This document shows positions 34,613-44,115 of a DNA stretch of 64,000 bases, one piece after another. Source of the DNA: Bacillota bacterium (GTDB taxonomy: Bacteria; Bacillota; Clostridia; Lachnospirales; Lachnospiraceae); contig JAEYOQ010000058.1 of the NCBI GenBank assembly GCA_023411555.1, positions 103,292 to 167,291 on the forward strand. Reading direction: 5' to 3'. Under the pieces are notes generated by a model that saw only the letters and a list, made by a program, of their open reading frames with translations, searched no databases and was not told the origin of the DNA. The position numbers and the translations under genes were made by a program. Numbering within the stretch: position 1 is the stretch's first letter; each line of letters opens with the position of its first letter.

Positions 34613-36100
34613 TTATAAGAAGTCCAGCAAGGAAGTCTTTACAATCTTAGAAGCAGCGGAAAGGGATGCATTATAGATTGTCTCTGCAGCACCGTATTTT
34701 ATAATCGTATCTGCGAGATCTACATCCTCATTGGTGGATAACAAATCGGTAAAGTCAACCTTCTGGCTAGACAAACGATCTTCGGTGAGCTCCAGTCGGA
34801 CATATCTGCTTCCCAAATCGGAAATTGCTACATTAAGCCTATTTTGCTCAGCAGATGATACTGTCATGCCACGCTCAAAGGCTTGTTGCATACTCTCCCT
34901 TTTCAGCACCAGCTCTGTATCCAATTGCTCCTTCATCTTCTCATAGCGGGCCTTATCCGTATCGGAAAGGGTAGTATCCTTTAAGCGGTTTTCCACCTCT
35001 GCGATAATATTCTCCACTGCAGCAACCTCATTCACTGCATTCATAATGTCACTGACAACTCTACCAATCTGATGAGAAAAGGCATCGCTTCCCTCCGTAT
35101 TGATTGTCAACCTCTGATTGAAATTAACCTCATACTGAATTTTTTGTGTCTCCTTAGTAAAGGTGATTTCATCCTGCTCCGGCTTTGAGGTATCCGTCAT
35201 CTTACAGTTAAAATAGTGCTCTGGTTTAAGGTCTCCTTTTGAAAATCCCGATTTATCGTAGGTCAGATTGATATTCTCTGCGATACGGATCGTCTCATAG
35301 ATACCCTTGCCCATAATAATCTCACCAGTCTCATAGATATAATTGATCTCACCATCTGCCGGTGAATAGGCATCAGGATCTTCCAGAGAGCAGGATTTCG
35401 TAATCGTTAATGTCTTTTCCTCTACGTTGCCATCAGCGTCCTTTATGGAGTAGTTAATCTCTCCGGGATTTTTCGCATCCAAGCCATCATAGGACAATTG
35501 AAGACGATAACACTGTTCGTACTGCGGAGCCTTATCAAAGGTCTCTCCTGCAGTAAAATCTGATAGCACATAACCACCGACGGTCTTATTTACAATTTGT
35601 ATCTGATCTCCGGTAAAGTTCTCTGTAATCGAATAATTCAGGGTCGGGCTATTCTCCGTAAAAATCAAAGAGCTGTCCGTCTTAAAGCCGGTAAAAACAT
35701 ATCTGCCTGCATAATTTGTATTACCTTCCTGATAGATCTGCTGTCTCATCTGATCCAGATTCTCAACAATCGCAGCACGATCATGGGCAGTCAAGGTATC
35801 TGAGCTTCCCTGAACGCAATAAGTATTTATCGAGGACAGAATCCCGTTAACCGTTGTCAAAGCACTCTCCGTTACGTCCATCCACGATTTGGCATCAGGA
35901 ATATTCTTTTCATAGTATTGCTCAAGCTCCGAAAGGTTGGTACGAAGCTTTAACGCTCTAACCGCAACAATCGGGTCTTCGGAAGGCTTTTGAATCTTCT
36001 TGCCGGTGGAGTATTGCTGCTCCAATGCCGTCATATTGACCTTATTCTTATTGATATTGTTCATCATATTATTTGTCATCATTCTATTCGTTATTCTCAT
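34613..36100 (-). CDS. flgL: Flagellar hook-filament junction protein FlgL (HAP3), 495 aa
   Basis: The N-terminus MRITNRMMTNNMMNNINKNK with MTALEQQYSTGKKIQKPSED is the flagellin-like D0 start of FlgL. The C-terminus (VDFTDLLSTNEDVDLADTII, AAETIYNASLSAASKIV) is also typical. At 495 residues it is longer than Bacillus FlgL (about 300), because of an insertion of roughly 180 residues in the middle. AGGAGG precedes the ATG. It is separated from the second flgK by the 50-bp repeat array. Confidence 0.95.
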   Translation of the reverse strand: MRITNRMMTNNMMNNINKNKVNMTALEQQYSTGKKIQKPSEDPIVAVRALKLRTNLSELEQYYEKNIPDAKSWMDVTESALTTVNGILSSINTYCVQGSSDTLTAHDRAAIVENLDQMRQQIYQEGNTNYAGRYVFTGFKTDSSLIFTENSPTLNYSITENFTGDQIQIVNKTVGGYVLSDFTAGETFDKAPQYEQCYRLQLSYDGLDAKNPGEINYSIKDADGNVEEKTLTITKSCSLEDPDAYSPADGEINYIYETGEIIMGKGIYETIRIAENINLTYDKSGFSKGDLKPEHYFNCKMTDTSKPEQDEITFTKETQKIQYEVNFNQRLTINTEGSDAFSHQIGRVVSDIMNAVNEVAAVENIIAEVENRLKDTTLSDTDKARYEKMKEQLDTELVLKRESMQQAFERGMTVSSAEQNRLNVAISDLGSRYVRLELTEDRLSSQKVDFTDLLSTNEDVDLADTIIKYGAAETIYNASLSAASKIVKTSLLDFL

Positions 36101-36210
36101 TATCCTAACCTCCTAACCCGTATTTCTTGTCTATTATTCGTGTAACCACATCACATCTGTATCTTAGAATAATCCCAGTGAAATCATAATCGTCTCTTCC
36201 AAGCCCCGAT

Positions 36211-36410
36211 AGAATATAAAACGAATTTCGAACCGTTTATCGCCTCTGCACAACCCGGAAGAATATAAAATTAATTTCCAATGGTTTTGTCGCCTCTGCC
36301 ACTACCCGGAAGAATATAAAATGAATTTCAATGATATTATCGCCTCTGCCACTACCCGGAAGAATATAAAATGAATTTCAATGGTTTTATCGCCTCTGCC
36401 ACTACCCGGA
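36211..36410. repeat. Tandem repeat, four units of about 50 bp, between flgK and flgL
   Basis: Units start at 36211, 36260, 36311 and 36361 (49, 51, 50 and 50 bases). Each consists of AGAATATAAAATGAATTTCA plus a spacer ending in CGCCTCTGCCACTACCCGGA. A fifth partial unit starts at 36411. The units are nearly identical except for the first. There are no unique spacers, so this is not a CRISPR. It fills most of the 378-base gap between the two genes. Confidence 0.9.
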
Positions 36411-36453
36411 AGAATATAAAATGAATTTCCAATGGAATTCATTTTATATTCTT
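36411..36453. repeat. Hairpin formed by the last repeat unit and an inverted copy
   Basis: AGAATATAAAATGAATT at the start of the fifth unit is followed by its complement AATTCATTTTATATTCT, with a short loop, giving a 17-18 base perfect stem. On the flgK transcript the inverted arm comes first and can pair with any of the five repeat arms downstream. It could terminate, stabilise or attenuate the flgK-flgL transcript. Confidence 0.8.
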
Positions 36454-36478
36454 CTTAGGGATGGGCGTAAGCACAGCC

Positions 36479-38320
36479 CTATGCGCCCATATAATTAATC
36501 AACTTATCATAAATCTCATCCATTACAGAGATAACCTTTGCAGATAAATTATATGCATTTTGATAACGAACCAAATTCATCGCTTCCTCATCTACATCTA
36601 CACCGGAGACAGATAATCTCTGATTTGTAATACTGCTCAGAATATTGGTCTGGCTATCGGAGAAGGCAGCGGCTTTTTTGGTATCAATACCAATCTCAGC
36701 CACCAGTGTCTGGAAGAAACCATCGGGATCACCTTGGTCAAACAGTCTCTTATTTTCCTTCAGCTCAATCAGCTTCTCAATGATATCATTTGCTTCAATA
36801 CCATTGGCGATGTCAGTTGTTGTTGCAAATTTATTAGCATCACGCATCAGTTCTTCACTGACCGTAAAGTTAGATGCTGTCATAAAATAATAACTACCAT
36901 AAAGTGGTTCATCATCTGGCACTTCGTCTACTACCGACTTAAAGGTATCAAAATCATAACCGTTATAATCTGCCGAATCTATCAACGGACCGAAGGTATA
37001 GTCTCTTCCACTAACTTTATTTGTAGCGCTGAAGACATCCATACCAGCATTACCAGCAAGGTCCTTGCCTGTTCTATGAATATCGTTAAAGGCCTTGGAA
37101 AAGGTACGAACAAATTCATTCAGCTGCTCCATATAGTAAGGTATTCCTTTATAGTTAATGCTTTCACCAATCTGAGTATTGACATCAGTCGCATCTACTA
37201 TAACATCCTCTTCAAGCTCGAAGGTATAGACAAATTTGCCCTCATCATCCTTCGTCACTTCAAAACTGGAATAGTTATAATTTCTACTTCCTACCGTTAT
37301 AACTCCCGTCTCCGGAATATTCAGCTTTTCAACCGAATTGATATTCGTATCGATCAAAGTTACAACATTGTTACCCGCCTCAGCAGAGCCTTTTCCCTGA
37401 AGATTGAACTGGTTATTACCATCACGAATCTCAAATAGCGCCTGCAGGGTTCCACCCAAAGAAGCACTTCTGATATCCAAAGCCTGTCCATTCTTCCACT
37501 GGACATCATATAAGCCATCTACGTCATTGAGGTTCACTTTCTTTTCTCTTGGTACTACCTGCAAGGAGTTGAACTCGCTACCATCCACCAAGGTAACACC
37601 ATCCAGCTTCACAACATAACTAGTTACACCAAAGCCCGCTCCTACTTGCTTCTCAGTAACAGAAATATTAGCGATCTCAGATAACTCATCCACCAACAGC
37701 GCTCTCTGATCCCTTAAATCATTAGCTTTTCCACCAGTTACCTCCAGGGTATTAATCTGTTTGGTCAAGGATGCAATCTGCTGGGCACAGGAATTAACCT
37801 GATCCACCTTGTTGCGAATCTCAAAATTACATTCATCTTGAATATTACTCATATTCCCGGACAGAGAGTTAAAATATTCTGTGAAGCTTTTTAGATAATT
37901 AGCTACCTGAGTACGTACATTCAAGCTGGAAGGGTTCTTTGATAGTTCCTGTATACTCTCATACATAGAGTTAAAGGTTGTTGTAAAGCCATCTAAACTA
38001 ATTTCATTAAAATAGCTTTCAATCTCGTTCATGTAATACGATTTACCGGAATACTCACCAAACAAGGTATTATTCTTCCTATATTTCGTATCGTAATACT
38101 CTTCCCTTTGCTGTTCAACTCCAGTCACACTAACACCGGTACCTGCCATACCATATGTCGAATTCATCTTGATGGCCTTATCCGCCGTCTGTCCCATCAC
38201 CTGTCTGGAATAGCCTTCGGTCTCTGCATTGGAGATATTATGCGCCGTCGTATTTAAAGCTGACTGATAAGCATATAATCCGGTTTTTCCTATATTTAAT
38301 CCAAAAAATGTTGATGCCAT
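36479..38320 (-). CDS. flgK: Flagellar hook-associated protein FlgK (HAP1), second copy, 613 aa
   Basis: N-terminal FFGLNIGKTGLYAYQSALNT followed by TAHNISNAETEGYSRQ is the rod/hook/HAP signature. The C-terminus (VDVDEEAMNLVRYQNAYNLS, AKVISVMDEIYDKLINYMGA) completes a full FlgK. The middle holds HAP1 helices and a large insertion. GGAGTG is placed before the ATG. It lies 42 bases after another complete flgK, so this cluster has two. They differ greatly in the middle, suggesting separate roles or different filament junctions. Confidence 0.93.
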   Translation of the reverse strand: MASTFFGLNIGKTGLYAYQSALNTTAHNISNAETEGYSRQVMGQTADKAIKMNSTYGMAGTGVSVTGVEQQREEYYDTKYRKNNTLFGEYSGKSYYMNEIESYFNEISLDGFTTTFNSMYESIQELSKNPSSLNVRTQVANYLKSFTEYFNSLSGNMSNIQDECNFEIRNKVDQVNSCAQQIASLTKQINTLEVTGGKANDLRDQRALLVDELSEIANISVTEKQVGAGFGVTSYVVKLDGVTLVDGSEFNSLQVVPREKKVNLNDVDGLYDVQWKNGQALDIRSASLGGTLQALFEIRDGNNQFNLQGKGSAEAGNNVVTLIDTNINSVEKLNIPETGVITVGSRNYNYSSFEVTKDDEGKFVYTFELEEDVIVDATDVNTQIGESINYKGIPYYMEQLNEFVRTFSKAFNDIHRTGKDLAGNAGMDVFSATNKVSGRDYTFGPLIDSADYNGYDFDTFKSVVDEVPDDEPLYGSYYFMTASNFTVSEELMRDANKFATTTDIANGIEANDIIEKLIELKENKRLFDQGDPDGFFQTLVAEIGIDTKKAAAFSDSQTNILSSITNQRLSVSGVDVDEEAMNLVRYQNAYNLSAKVISVMDEIYDKLINYMGA

Positions 38321-38362
38321 AATCTCACTCCAATCTTGAACTTATATTTGCCTGTATTCCAT

Positions 38363-40111
38363 CTAGGACAGGTTCATAATAACATGCTCGAGCATCTCAC
38401 TAACTACGTTAATATATCTTGCAGAGGCATTATATGCGTGTTGATATTTAATAAGATTGGTCAACTCCTCATCCGAGGACACAGCAGTCACTTCCGCTCT
38501 TTTAAAATCGATGTTATCGGCCATAGTTGCCTGATTTGTGCTGATGGTATTAAGCTGCTCACCCCGATTTGCCAACTCTGAGATAAAAGAGGTATAATAA
38601 TCGTTAAAATTATAGGAGGTTAAGGTATTTGGAGACAAGGTCGAGAAAGCATTCTGCCACTCTGTGATCAGCTTCTTTGCAGTCTCAACATCAACATCAC
38701 CGGTACCCGAATTCTTTGATAAGGGAATTAATGCATAATTCTGCATTATCGCCGGATTCACCTCTATCTCTCCTAGGGTGAATAGGGAGTAATTATCAGC
38801 TGGATCCTCATCATTATAAATTCTGGTTAACACCGTATTATACGAACCATCCTCTAGAAGATAAGTTACTTCCTCTTCATCCCCATATCTGGGCATCGAC
38901 TTACGTGAAAATAACGCTTCACCCTTTGTCGTACCATCCACACCTACCGGAGCATTATCCACATCCAATATGGTGATCTCTGTACCGTCAGGCTGAGTAA
39001 CCTTGATATTCGGAGATAAAACGTTATTAATGGTCGTCACAATACCATGGATCAACTGATCAAACTGAGCTTGAACCGACATAACAACAGACGCATTAAT
39101 TGTATTATTATAATTATTTACATCCGCCTGATACAACACCTCTGCTCTCTCCGGATCCTCTGTTTCATACTTTTCTCTTTTGGGTATATCAGTATAATTT
39201 GCCTGCTTATAGCCTCTTGCCGTCAATAGCCCTTTAAGGGAACCGATATCGGTATTATCCTCTGAGGTAGCGGCACGGCTCAGGTTAAATACATCCTCAT
39301 TTCCAAATGATGCCCAAACCGGCTTTAGCATCGATGAAGTATCACTAACCGGAACAACATCCATCTTGAAGGCCATATCCTCTGTCACAAAGGGTACCCC
39401 TTCCAGATTGACATTAACTATACCGTCCGCATTTTCTTTATATGTAATGCGCGCCATCTTGCCTAATTCATCTAGCAAGTTGTTACGCTTATCACGCATA
39501 TCGTTGGCTTTCTCTACACCATTGCTTTCATACTGCCTGATTTTTAAATTGATCTGCTTAATCTCCTCGCCAATCTCATTGATGCGAGTTACTTGATCCT
39601 TAATCTGAGTATTCAGATTTAATTGATAATCGTTAAGCTGGTGGTAAATATTCTCAGCCCTTTCGATAAAGGTTACTGAGGTCTGGATTAATGAAGCTCT
39701 TGCTACTACACTATCCGGCTCCTTAGCAAGCTCCTGCAAGGATACCCAAAGTTCATTCATGGTGTTCTGAAAGGATTCACCCTCCAGCTCACCAAACAGC
39801 CCCTCAATCTCATCTACCGCCATATATTGTGAATCATAAAAAGCCTGTCTGCCAACCTCCTGCCGATAGGCTTGATCCAAAAAATTATCTCTAACTTGCT
39901 TTACAGTTTCAAAATTAGCTCCTAATCCCTTCAGCATAGAAGAAGAATAGGATTCTCCCAATTTTATGTATTTAAAGTCGGCTAATACAACCTGCTGCCT
40001 CACAAAGCCTTTTGTTTCTACGTTTGCTAAGTTATGCGCAGTTACATTCAAAGCTGCCTGACTGACATTCAAGCCAGACGTACCGACATATAAGCTACTG
40101 ATCGAACTCAT
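38363..40111 (-). CDS. flgK: Flagellar hook-associated protein FlgK (HAP1), first copy, 582 aa
   Basis: The N-terminus SSISSLYVGTSGLNVSQAAL, with TAHNLANVETKGFVRQQVV, and the C-terminus LTNLIKYQHAYNASARYINV with SEMLEHVIMNL are standard FlgK ends. It is followed by the second flgK and preceded by flgN, its likely chaperone. GAGGTGTAGGTC supports the ATG. Central residues form the usual long helical pair (VTRINEIGEEIKQINLKI). Confidence 0.93.
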   Translation of the reverse strand: MSSISSLYVGTSGLNVSQAALNVTAHNLANVETKGFVRQQVVLADFKYIKLGESYSSSMLKGLGANFETVKQVRDNFLDQAYRQEVGRQAFYDSQYMAVDEIEGLFGELEGESFQNTMNELWVSLQELAKEPDSVVARASLIQTSVTFIERAENIYHQLNDYQLNLNTQIKDQVTRINEIGEEIKQINLKIRQYESNGVEKANDMRDKRNNLLDELGKMARITYKENADGIVNVNLEGVPFVTEDMAFKMDVVPVSDTSSMLKPVWASFGNEDVFNLSRAATSEDNTDIGSLKGLLTARGYKQANYTDIPKREKYETEDPERAEVLYQADVNNYNNTINASVVMSVQAQFDQLIHGIVTTINNVLSPNIKVTQPDGTEITILDVDNAPVGVDGTTKGEALFSRKSMPRYGDEEEVTYLLEDGSYNTVLTRIYNDEDPADNYSLFTLGEIEVNPAIMQNYALIPLSKNSGTGDVDVETAKKLITEWQNAFSTLSPNTLTSYNFNDYYTSFISELANRGEQLNTISTNQATMADNIDFKRAEVTAVSSDEELTNLIKYQHAYNASARYINVVSEMLEHVIMNLS

Positions 40112-40132
40112 GACCTACACCTCTCCTGTCCC

Positions 40133-40648
40133 TTACTGCTTCGCATCGAACAACCCTGTTACGGAAGCAAAAGCCTCATATTGCGAAGCTCCCTTTGTGT
40201 AAGTATTGTTTCCCGGCGACATCCTTGTACTCTGTATAAAATTCATATTGAATTCTATCATCTCTAGGGATTGTTGAATTAATGATTTATTTCGATTATT
40301 GATTTCAACTAATCGTTGAATCGTATTTTTCAGATTATCATGAACAAGCGAAAGCGCCTTCTGTTCCTTGGGTTGCTTGTCCATCAACCCAATCAAGGTC
40401 TTTAGAGTAAATTCCCCGGTTTTCCGATTAATAACCGTCCTGATATTCATTATGATTTGGTCTCTTTTCCGTTCCAGGGTATTAATCCTGCCAATCGCTG
40501 TTTGCTCCTTCGAAGTGATATCCTGTAAGGCAGTCAGATCATTTTTAACGATGACCTGTGACTTTTCTTCCGATATCGGTATTAATTGCTGATATACCTC
40601 ACATTCTTCTTCTAGAATGCTAATCAATTCATCAATTAAGCTTGCCAC
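40133..40648 (-). CDS. flgN: FlgN family flagellar chaperone, 171 aa
   Basis: FlgN escorts FlgK and FlgL to the export gate. The chain is wholly helical and opens with ASLIDELISILEEECEVYQQ and continues ISEEKSQVIVKNDLTALQDI, the family's usual pattern. The GTG start used here has GAGG six bases upstream and gives the common MASLI beginning. An ATG four codons earlier has no good ribosome-binding site. It lies between flgM and the first flgK. Confidence 0.9.
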   Translation of the reverse strand: MASLIDELISILEEECEVYQQLIPISEEKSQVIVKNDLTALQDITSKEQTAIGRINTLERKRDQIIMNIRTVINRKTGEFTLKTLIGLMDKQPKEQKALSLVHDNLKNTIQRLVEINNRNKSLIQQSLEMIEFNMNFIQSTRMSPGNNTYTKGASQYEAFASVTGLFDAKQ

Positions 40649-40729
40649 CGTTAACCTCATTTCTAATCGCTGTATTTAACATCTCAAACGCCATTTGCTT
40701 TGCCAGCCTGGCTGCTAGTGCTTATCCTG

Positions 40730-41008
40730 TTAAATACTATCGCTAAAGTTATCATCCACCAGTTTATTAACTAGATCCTCGATACTGACATTATAAGTAC
40801 CAGCCTCCATACGCTGCTTAATGTCCTCAATCTTCGCCTCTCTAATGTCCGGTGTACGAGCTACATGCTGCTTAGCCACCTGGTAATCTTTAGCCACCTG
40901 GGAGATTTCAAGCTTGTCACTAAAGCTGGCACTCTGGGATTTTGCAGTACTCTTTACACTGTTTGCCTTATACAATTGACTCACTTTATTGAATGCATCA
41001 ATACGCAT
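40730..41008 (-). CDS. flgM: Anti-sigma-28 factor FlgM, 92 aa
   Basis: FlgM holds sigma-28 inactive until the hook is complete and FlgM is exported. The C-terminal half matches the family (SFSDKLEISQVAKDYQVAKQ, REAKIEDIKQRMEAGTYNVS, then IEDLVNKLVDDNF). The length is normal. AGGTGGTGA precedes the ATG. A sigma-28-type promoter at 41090-41117 gives the usual autoregulatory loop. Confidence 0.95.
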   Translation of the reverse strand: MRIDAFNKVSQLYKANSVKSTAKSQSASFSDKLEISQVAKDYQVAKQHVARTPDIREAKIEDIKQRMEAGTYNVSIEDLVNKLVDDNFSDSI

Positions 41009-41089
41009 ACATTATCACCACCTATCTACTCTACTAAGTTATACGGAAGAAGCATATTCTATGCATTTTCCATCTTCTCTATATCATAT

Positions 41090-41117
41090 TTATCGGAAGA
41101 TTTGAAATTTATATTAG
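41090..41117 (-). promoter_or_regulatory. Sigma-28-type promoter of flgM-flgN-flgK
   Basis: The reverse strand reads CTAATA (41112-41117), a 15-base spacer and CCGATAA (41090-41096), about 82 bases before flgM. The -10 match is strong and the -35 partial. Confidence 0.65.
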
Positions 41118-41136
41118 AGGTAAATTGAAAATTATT

Positions 41137-41201
41137 AAAAAAAGCACCTGTAATCACATAACCGAGAGACTTTCCTCCGAATATGTAAGTACGGTGCTTT
41201 T
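41137..41201 (-). terminator. Terminator after the ArsB/NhaD-type permease
   Basis: The reverse strand forms AAAAGCACC/GGTGCTTTT with further pairing of GTA-TTACATA against TATGTGA-TAC, then a run of seven T. It lies between the permease stop and the flgM promoter. Confidence 0.8.
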
Positions 41202-41219
41202 AATAACAATTGGAATGTT

Positions 41220-42488
41220 CTATTTCCAGATGAACCAATTCAAAATATAGCCGGTAATTACAGCAGCTAGCGTAAAGGGCACACTAATCTTCATAAAGGT
41301 CGATGCACTAACCTCATAGCCTTCCTTACGTAGTATTCCAAGTCCTGTAATATTAGCCGACGCTCCGATGGGTGTAATATTTCCTCCTAAGGTAGCTCCA
41401 ATTAATAATCCGAAGAACAGCAAATTAGGCTCAAGCCCCAACAAGCTGGATATCTGGGCAGTAACCGGAAGCATCGTAGCAACATAAGGAATATTATCAA
41501 TAAATGCCGAGAATAATACGGAAGCCCATACAATCAGAGTATAGATCAGGAATACATTATCATTACTTATACTGACAAACAACTTACTGATATCATTGAC
41601 CAGACCGACCTCAGTTATACCTCCGATCACTACGAATAAGCCTATTAATAGCAATATGGTATCATAATCAATAGACTTAAGAGCATCTAAGAGAGCGGCT
41701 TTATCCTTGGTTATAATTAATTTACGAATGAGACCAATCAGGAATATACTCACGCAGATGAGGCCGTTTGTAATCTCAGGCTTAGGTTCAATAAAGGAGG
41801 CTAGGATAAGCAGAACTACAATAGCTACCAGTAAAACAGTTGGTACCTTATCCTCGACTACAGTTCTCTCCATCCCTGATATCTTTTGCTTCTCTTTACG
41901 GAACAGATACATTAGCATGAATATTGACATCATGGCACCGACTTCAACCATCCAGAAGATACTAATTTTCCCCTTCATAAAAAAGAAGTCCAGAAAGTTC
42001 ATACCTGCATAGCCTCCAAGTAAGATAGAGGTTGTGTCGCCAACCAGGGTTGCAGCACCCTGTAGATTCGAAGAAATTGCGATTGCGATTACACTCGAAA
42101 CTGGCGATATCTTGAGCTTTTTCGCTATGGTAACCGCAACCGGTGCTACCATGAGTACCGTTGCCACATTATCCACAAAGGCAGAGATAATTCCTGCAAA
42201 AAGAGCTAGCGAAATAATGGTCCATTTTACATTTGGCATTCGCTCAATAATATAATCAGCCAATAAGGACGGCATTTTTGATTCTATGAATAATCCTACA
42301 GCACCCATAGTACCTGCAATCATCATAATTACATTCCAGTCCACAGTAGATACAAACTCACCCACCGGTAATATTCCTAATATTACGAATAAGGCTGCGG
42401 AGGCAAGTGCAATATACGCTCTTACCTTAGGAAACGCTAAAAGCGAGATATAAGTTAGTGCAAAAATTATAATAGCTATTGTTTTCAT
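41220..42488 (-). CDS. SLC13/ArsB/NhaD-type ion transporter, 422 aa
   Basis: A membrane protein with about ten hydrophobic helices in two similar halves. Family marks are GAATLVGDTTSILLGGYAGM in the first half and LGGNITPIGASANITGLGIL in the second, the paired re-entrant motifs of the ion-transporter superfamily (citrate/arsenite/Na+:H+ NhaD). The true start is the ATG after GGAGGG; the frame reads 54 codons further up through a 187-base leader. Substrate is unknown; arsenite is unlikely to be inferable without an arsenic operon. Confidence 0.85.
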   Translation of the reverse strand: MKTIAIIIFALTYISLLAFPKVRAYIALASAALFVILGILPVGEFVSTVDWNVIMMIAGTMGAVGLFIESKMPSLLADYIIERMPNVKWTIISLALFAGIISAFVDNVATVLMVAPVAVTIAKKLKISPVSSVIAIAISSNLQGAATLVGDTTSILLGGYAGMNFLDFFFMKGKISIFWMVEVGAMMSIFMLMYLFRKEKQKISGMERTVVEDKVPTVLLVAIVVLLILASFIEPKPEITNGLICVSIFLIGLIRKLIITKDKAALLDALKSIDYDTILLLIGLFVVIGGITEVGLVNDISKLFVSISNDNVFLIYTLIVWASVLFSAFIDNIPYVATMLPVTAQISSLLGLEPNLLFFGLLIGATLGGNITPIGASANITGLGILRKEGYEVSASTFMKISVPFTLAAVITGYILNWFIWK

Positions 42489-42675
42489 TTGTCCCTCCAA
42501 ACATATCATTATGTCATTTTCTATGCGATAAAAACAGAGCTGCAGCACAAGCTCGCATTTCCGAAAAGGATGAAAACCTCCCATCATGCTCACCAGGCAA
42601 CAGCCCCATGCGTTACATTTAATATTAATCACTGCGTATAAGAAAGTCAACCTACTTTATTCTAATTATTGTAAC

Positions 42676-43968
42676 CTATTTAATCTTCTTCTTTAATAAT
42701 GATAAGGCCTTCTGCAGCTGGTTATCTTTCTCTATCGGAATAACAACTTCCTTCTGCATCGCTTCATCCAACTCTACCTCGACATCCGGCTTAATACCTG
42801 TGCCATGTATGTTGCGTCCATTTGGAGTATAATACTTGGAGATTGTAAGCTTCACCGCTGTGCCATCATAGCCGTTTTCATCGGCGTAAGGTATCACTGT
42901 CTGAACAATTCCCTTACCAAAGCTCTGGGTACCAACGATCGTGGCTGTCTTATAATCCTGGAGGGTTCCCGCAAAAATCTCGGAGGCACTGGCACTATTC
43001 CCATTAATTAAAACCGCCATTGGCACCGTAACCTGTGTTTTATCCTTCGCTAACTGTTCTTCGCGCCTGTTGTATTTATCCTCAGTATAAACCAGTAATT
43101 TGGGAGGAAGAATGCGATCTAGAATTGATACAACTGAATCCAATCTGCCGCCTGGATTATTACGGACATCAACGATAAGGGCTTTCATCTTCTGGGCTTC
43201 AAGATCATCCACCGCAACGTCAAACTGTGTCACCGTTATTTCATCAAATTCTGTAATAATGATATATCCGATCTTGCCAGAAAGCATCTGATATTCAATG
43301 GTCGGAACTTCAATCTTCTTTCGGGTAACAGCAAACTCCAAGGGCTTACTCTCACCTTCACGTACAATAGTGATTTTAACCTGTGTACCAGACTTACCCT
43401 TCATCTTACTAACGACTGCCGATAAGTCCATGCCGGTTACCTCTTCGCCATTTACCTTACTGATGATATCACCAGGCTTGATACCTGCTTTGTAAGCCGG
43501 TCCTGTCACGAAGGGCTTTACGATCGTTATGATACCAGTCTTGGCATCCTGACTCACCGATGCACCAATACCGTAATATATCCCTGATGAGCTCTCCTGT
43601 AATGCCTTATATTCCTCTGCTGTATAGTAGGTGGAATACGGGTCACCTAAGCTTGCCATAAAGCCTTTATAGATACCGTCCGCAAAATCAACACCCTTAA
43701 CATCCTCTAGATAGACCTGATCAATCAGTTCATCCATCACTTCTAGCTTCTTGACAATTGCTTGGTAATTTTCTATGTCGAGGCTACTGACAGAGATCTC
43801 TTTCTGTTCCTCAGCCGCCTGTACTTCGGCTTCTTTTGCCTCTTTGATATCCGTTACGTCACTGTCTGCAGTATTATCAGAGTATATTAGCGCAGCTCCA
43901 AGTACTACAACAAGTAAAAGGGCACTAAATAATCCGGTAAGAACCCCCGTGAAAAAGTTCTTCTTCAT
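42676..43968 (-). CDS. C-terminal processing peptidase CtpA (S41 family), 430 aa
   Basis: A single N-terminal membrane anchor (residues 8-30) is followed by a linker, a PDZ domain near 120-210 (GIITIVKPFVTGPAYKAGIK) and the S41 protease domain. NGNSASASEIFAGTL carries the nucleophilic Ser and GTQSFGKGIVQT the general-base Lys. Such proteases trim extracytoplasmic proteins. GGAGGAG precedes the ATG. The gene stands alone between two unrelated genes. Confidence 0.95.
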   Translation of the reverse strand: MKKNFFTGVLTGLFSALLLVVVLGAALIYSDNTADSDVTDIKEAKEAEVQAAEEQKEISVSSLDIENYQAIVKKLEVMDELIDQVYLEDVKGVDFADGIYKGFMASLGDPYSTYYTAEEYKALQESSSGIYYGIGASVSQDAKTGIITIVKPFVTGPAYKAGIKPGDIISKVNGEEVTGMDLSAVVSKMKGKSGTQVKITIVREGESKPLEFAVTRKKIEVPTIEYQMLSGKIGYIIITEFDEITVTQFDVAVDDLEAQKMKALIVDVRNNPGGRLDSVVSILDRILPPKLLVYTEDKYNRREEQLAKDKTQVTVPMAVLINGNSASASEIFAGTLQDYKTATIVGTQSFGKGIVQTVIPYADENGYDGTAVKLTISKYYTPNGRNIHGTGIKPDVEVELDEAMQKEVVIPIEKDNQLQKALSLLKKKIK

Positions 43969-44115
43969 TTACTCCTCCTTCCGCCACCGATCGATGGCAT
44001 CTAAATAAGTAAAAACAAGGGCCGCGCAAAACAGATCTTTCTCCTTCATCCTTCTGCAGCAGACCCCTATTCTTTTCATGATACCATTTCGCGCTTAGCG
44101 TGAAATCCGTATGCT

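Noticed and set aside
36211..36453. 50-bp repeats considered as a CRISPR array
   Set aside because: The units follow one another without unique spacers, and no cas genes are present.
36734..37438. 234-codon plus-strand frame inside flgK
   Set aside because: It lies wholly antisense to a well-conserved flagellar gene, has no ribosome-binding site or recognisable domain, and is best explained as a shadow frame.
41220..42488. Arsenite efflux pump ArsB as the specific call
   Set aside because: The superfamily is broad and no arsR, arsC or other arsenic gene is near.
41220..42650. Start of the ion transporter at the far upstream ATG of its frame
   Set aside because: The extra 54 residues are not membrane-like and a GGAGGG site sits just before the inner ATG.
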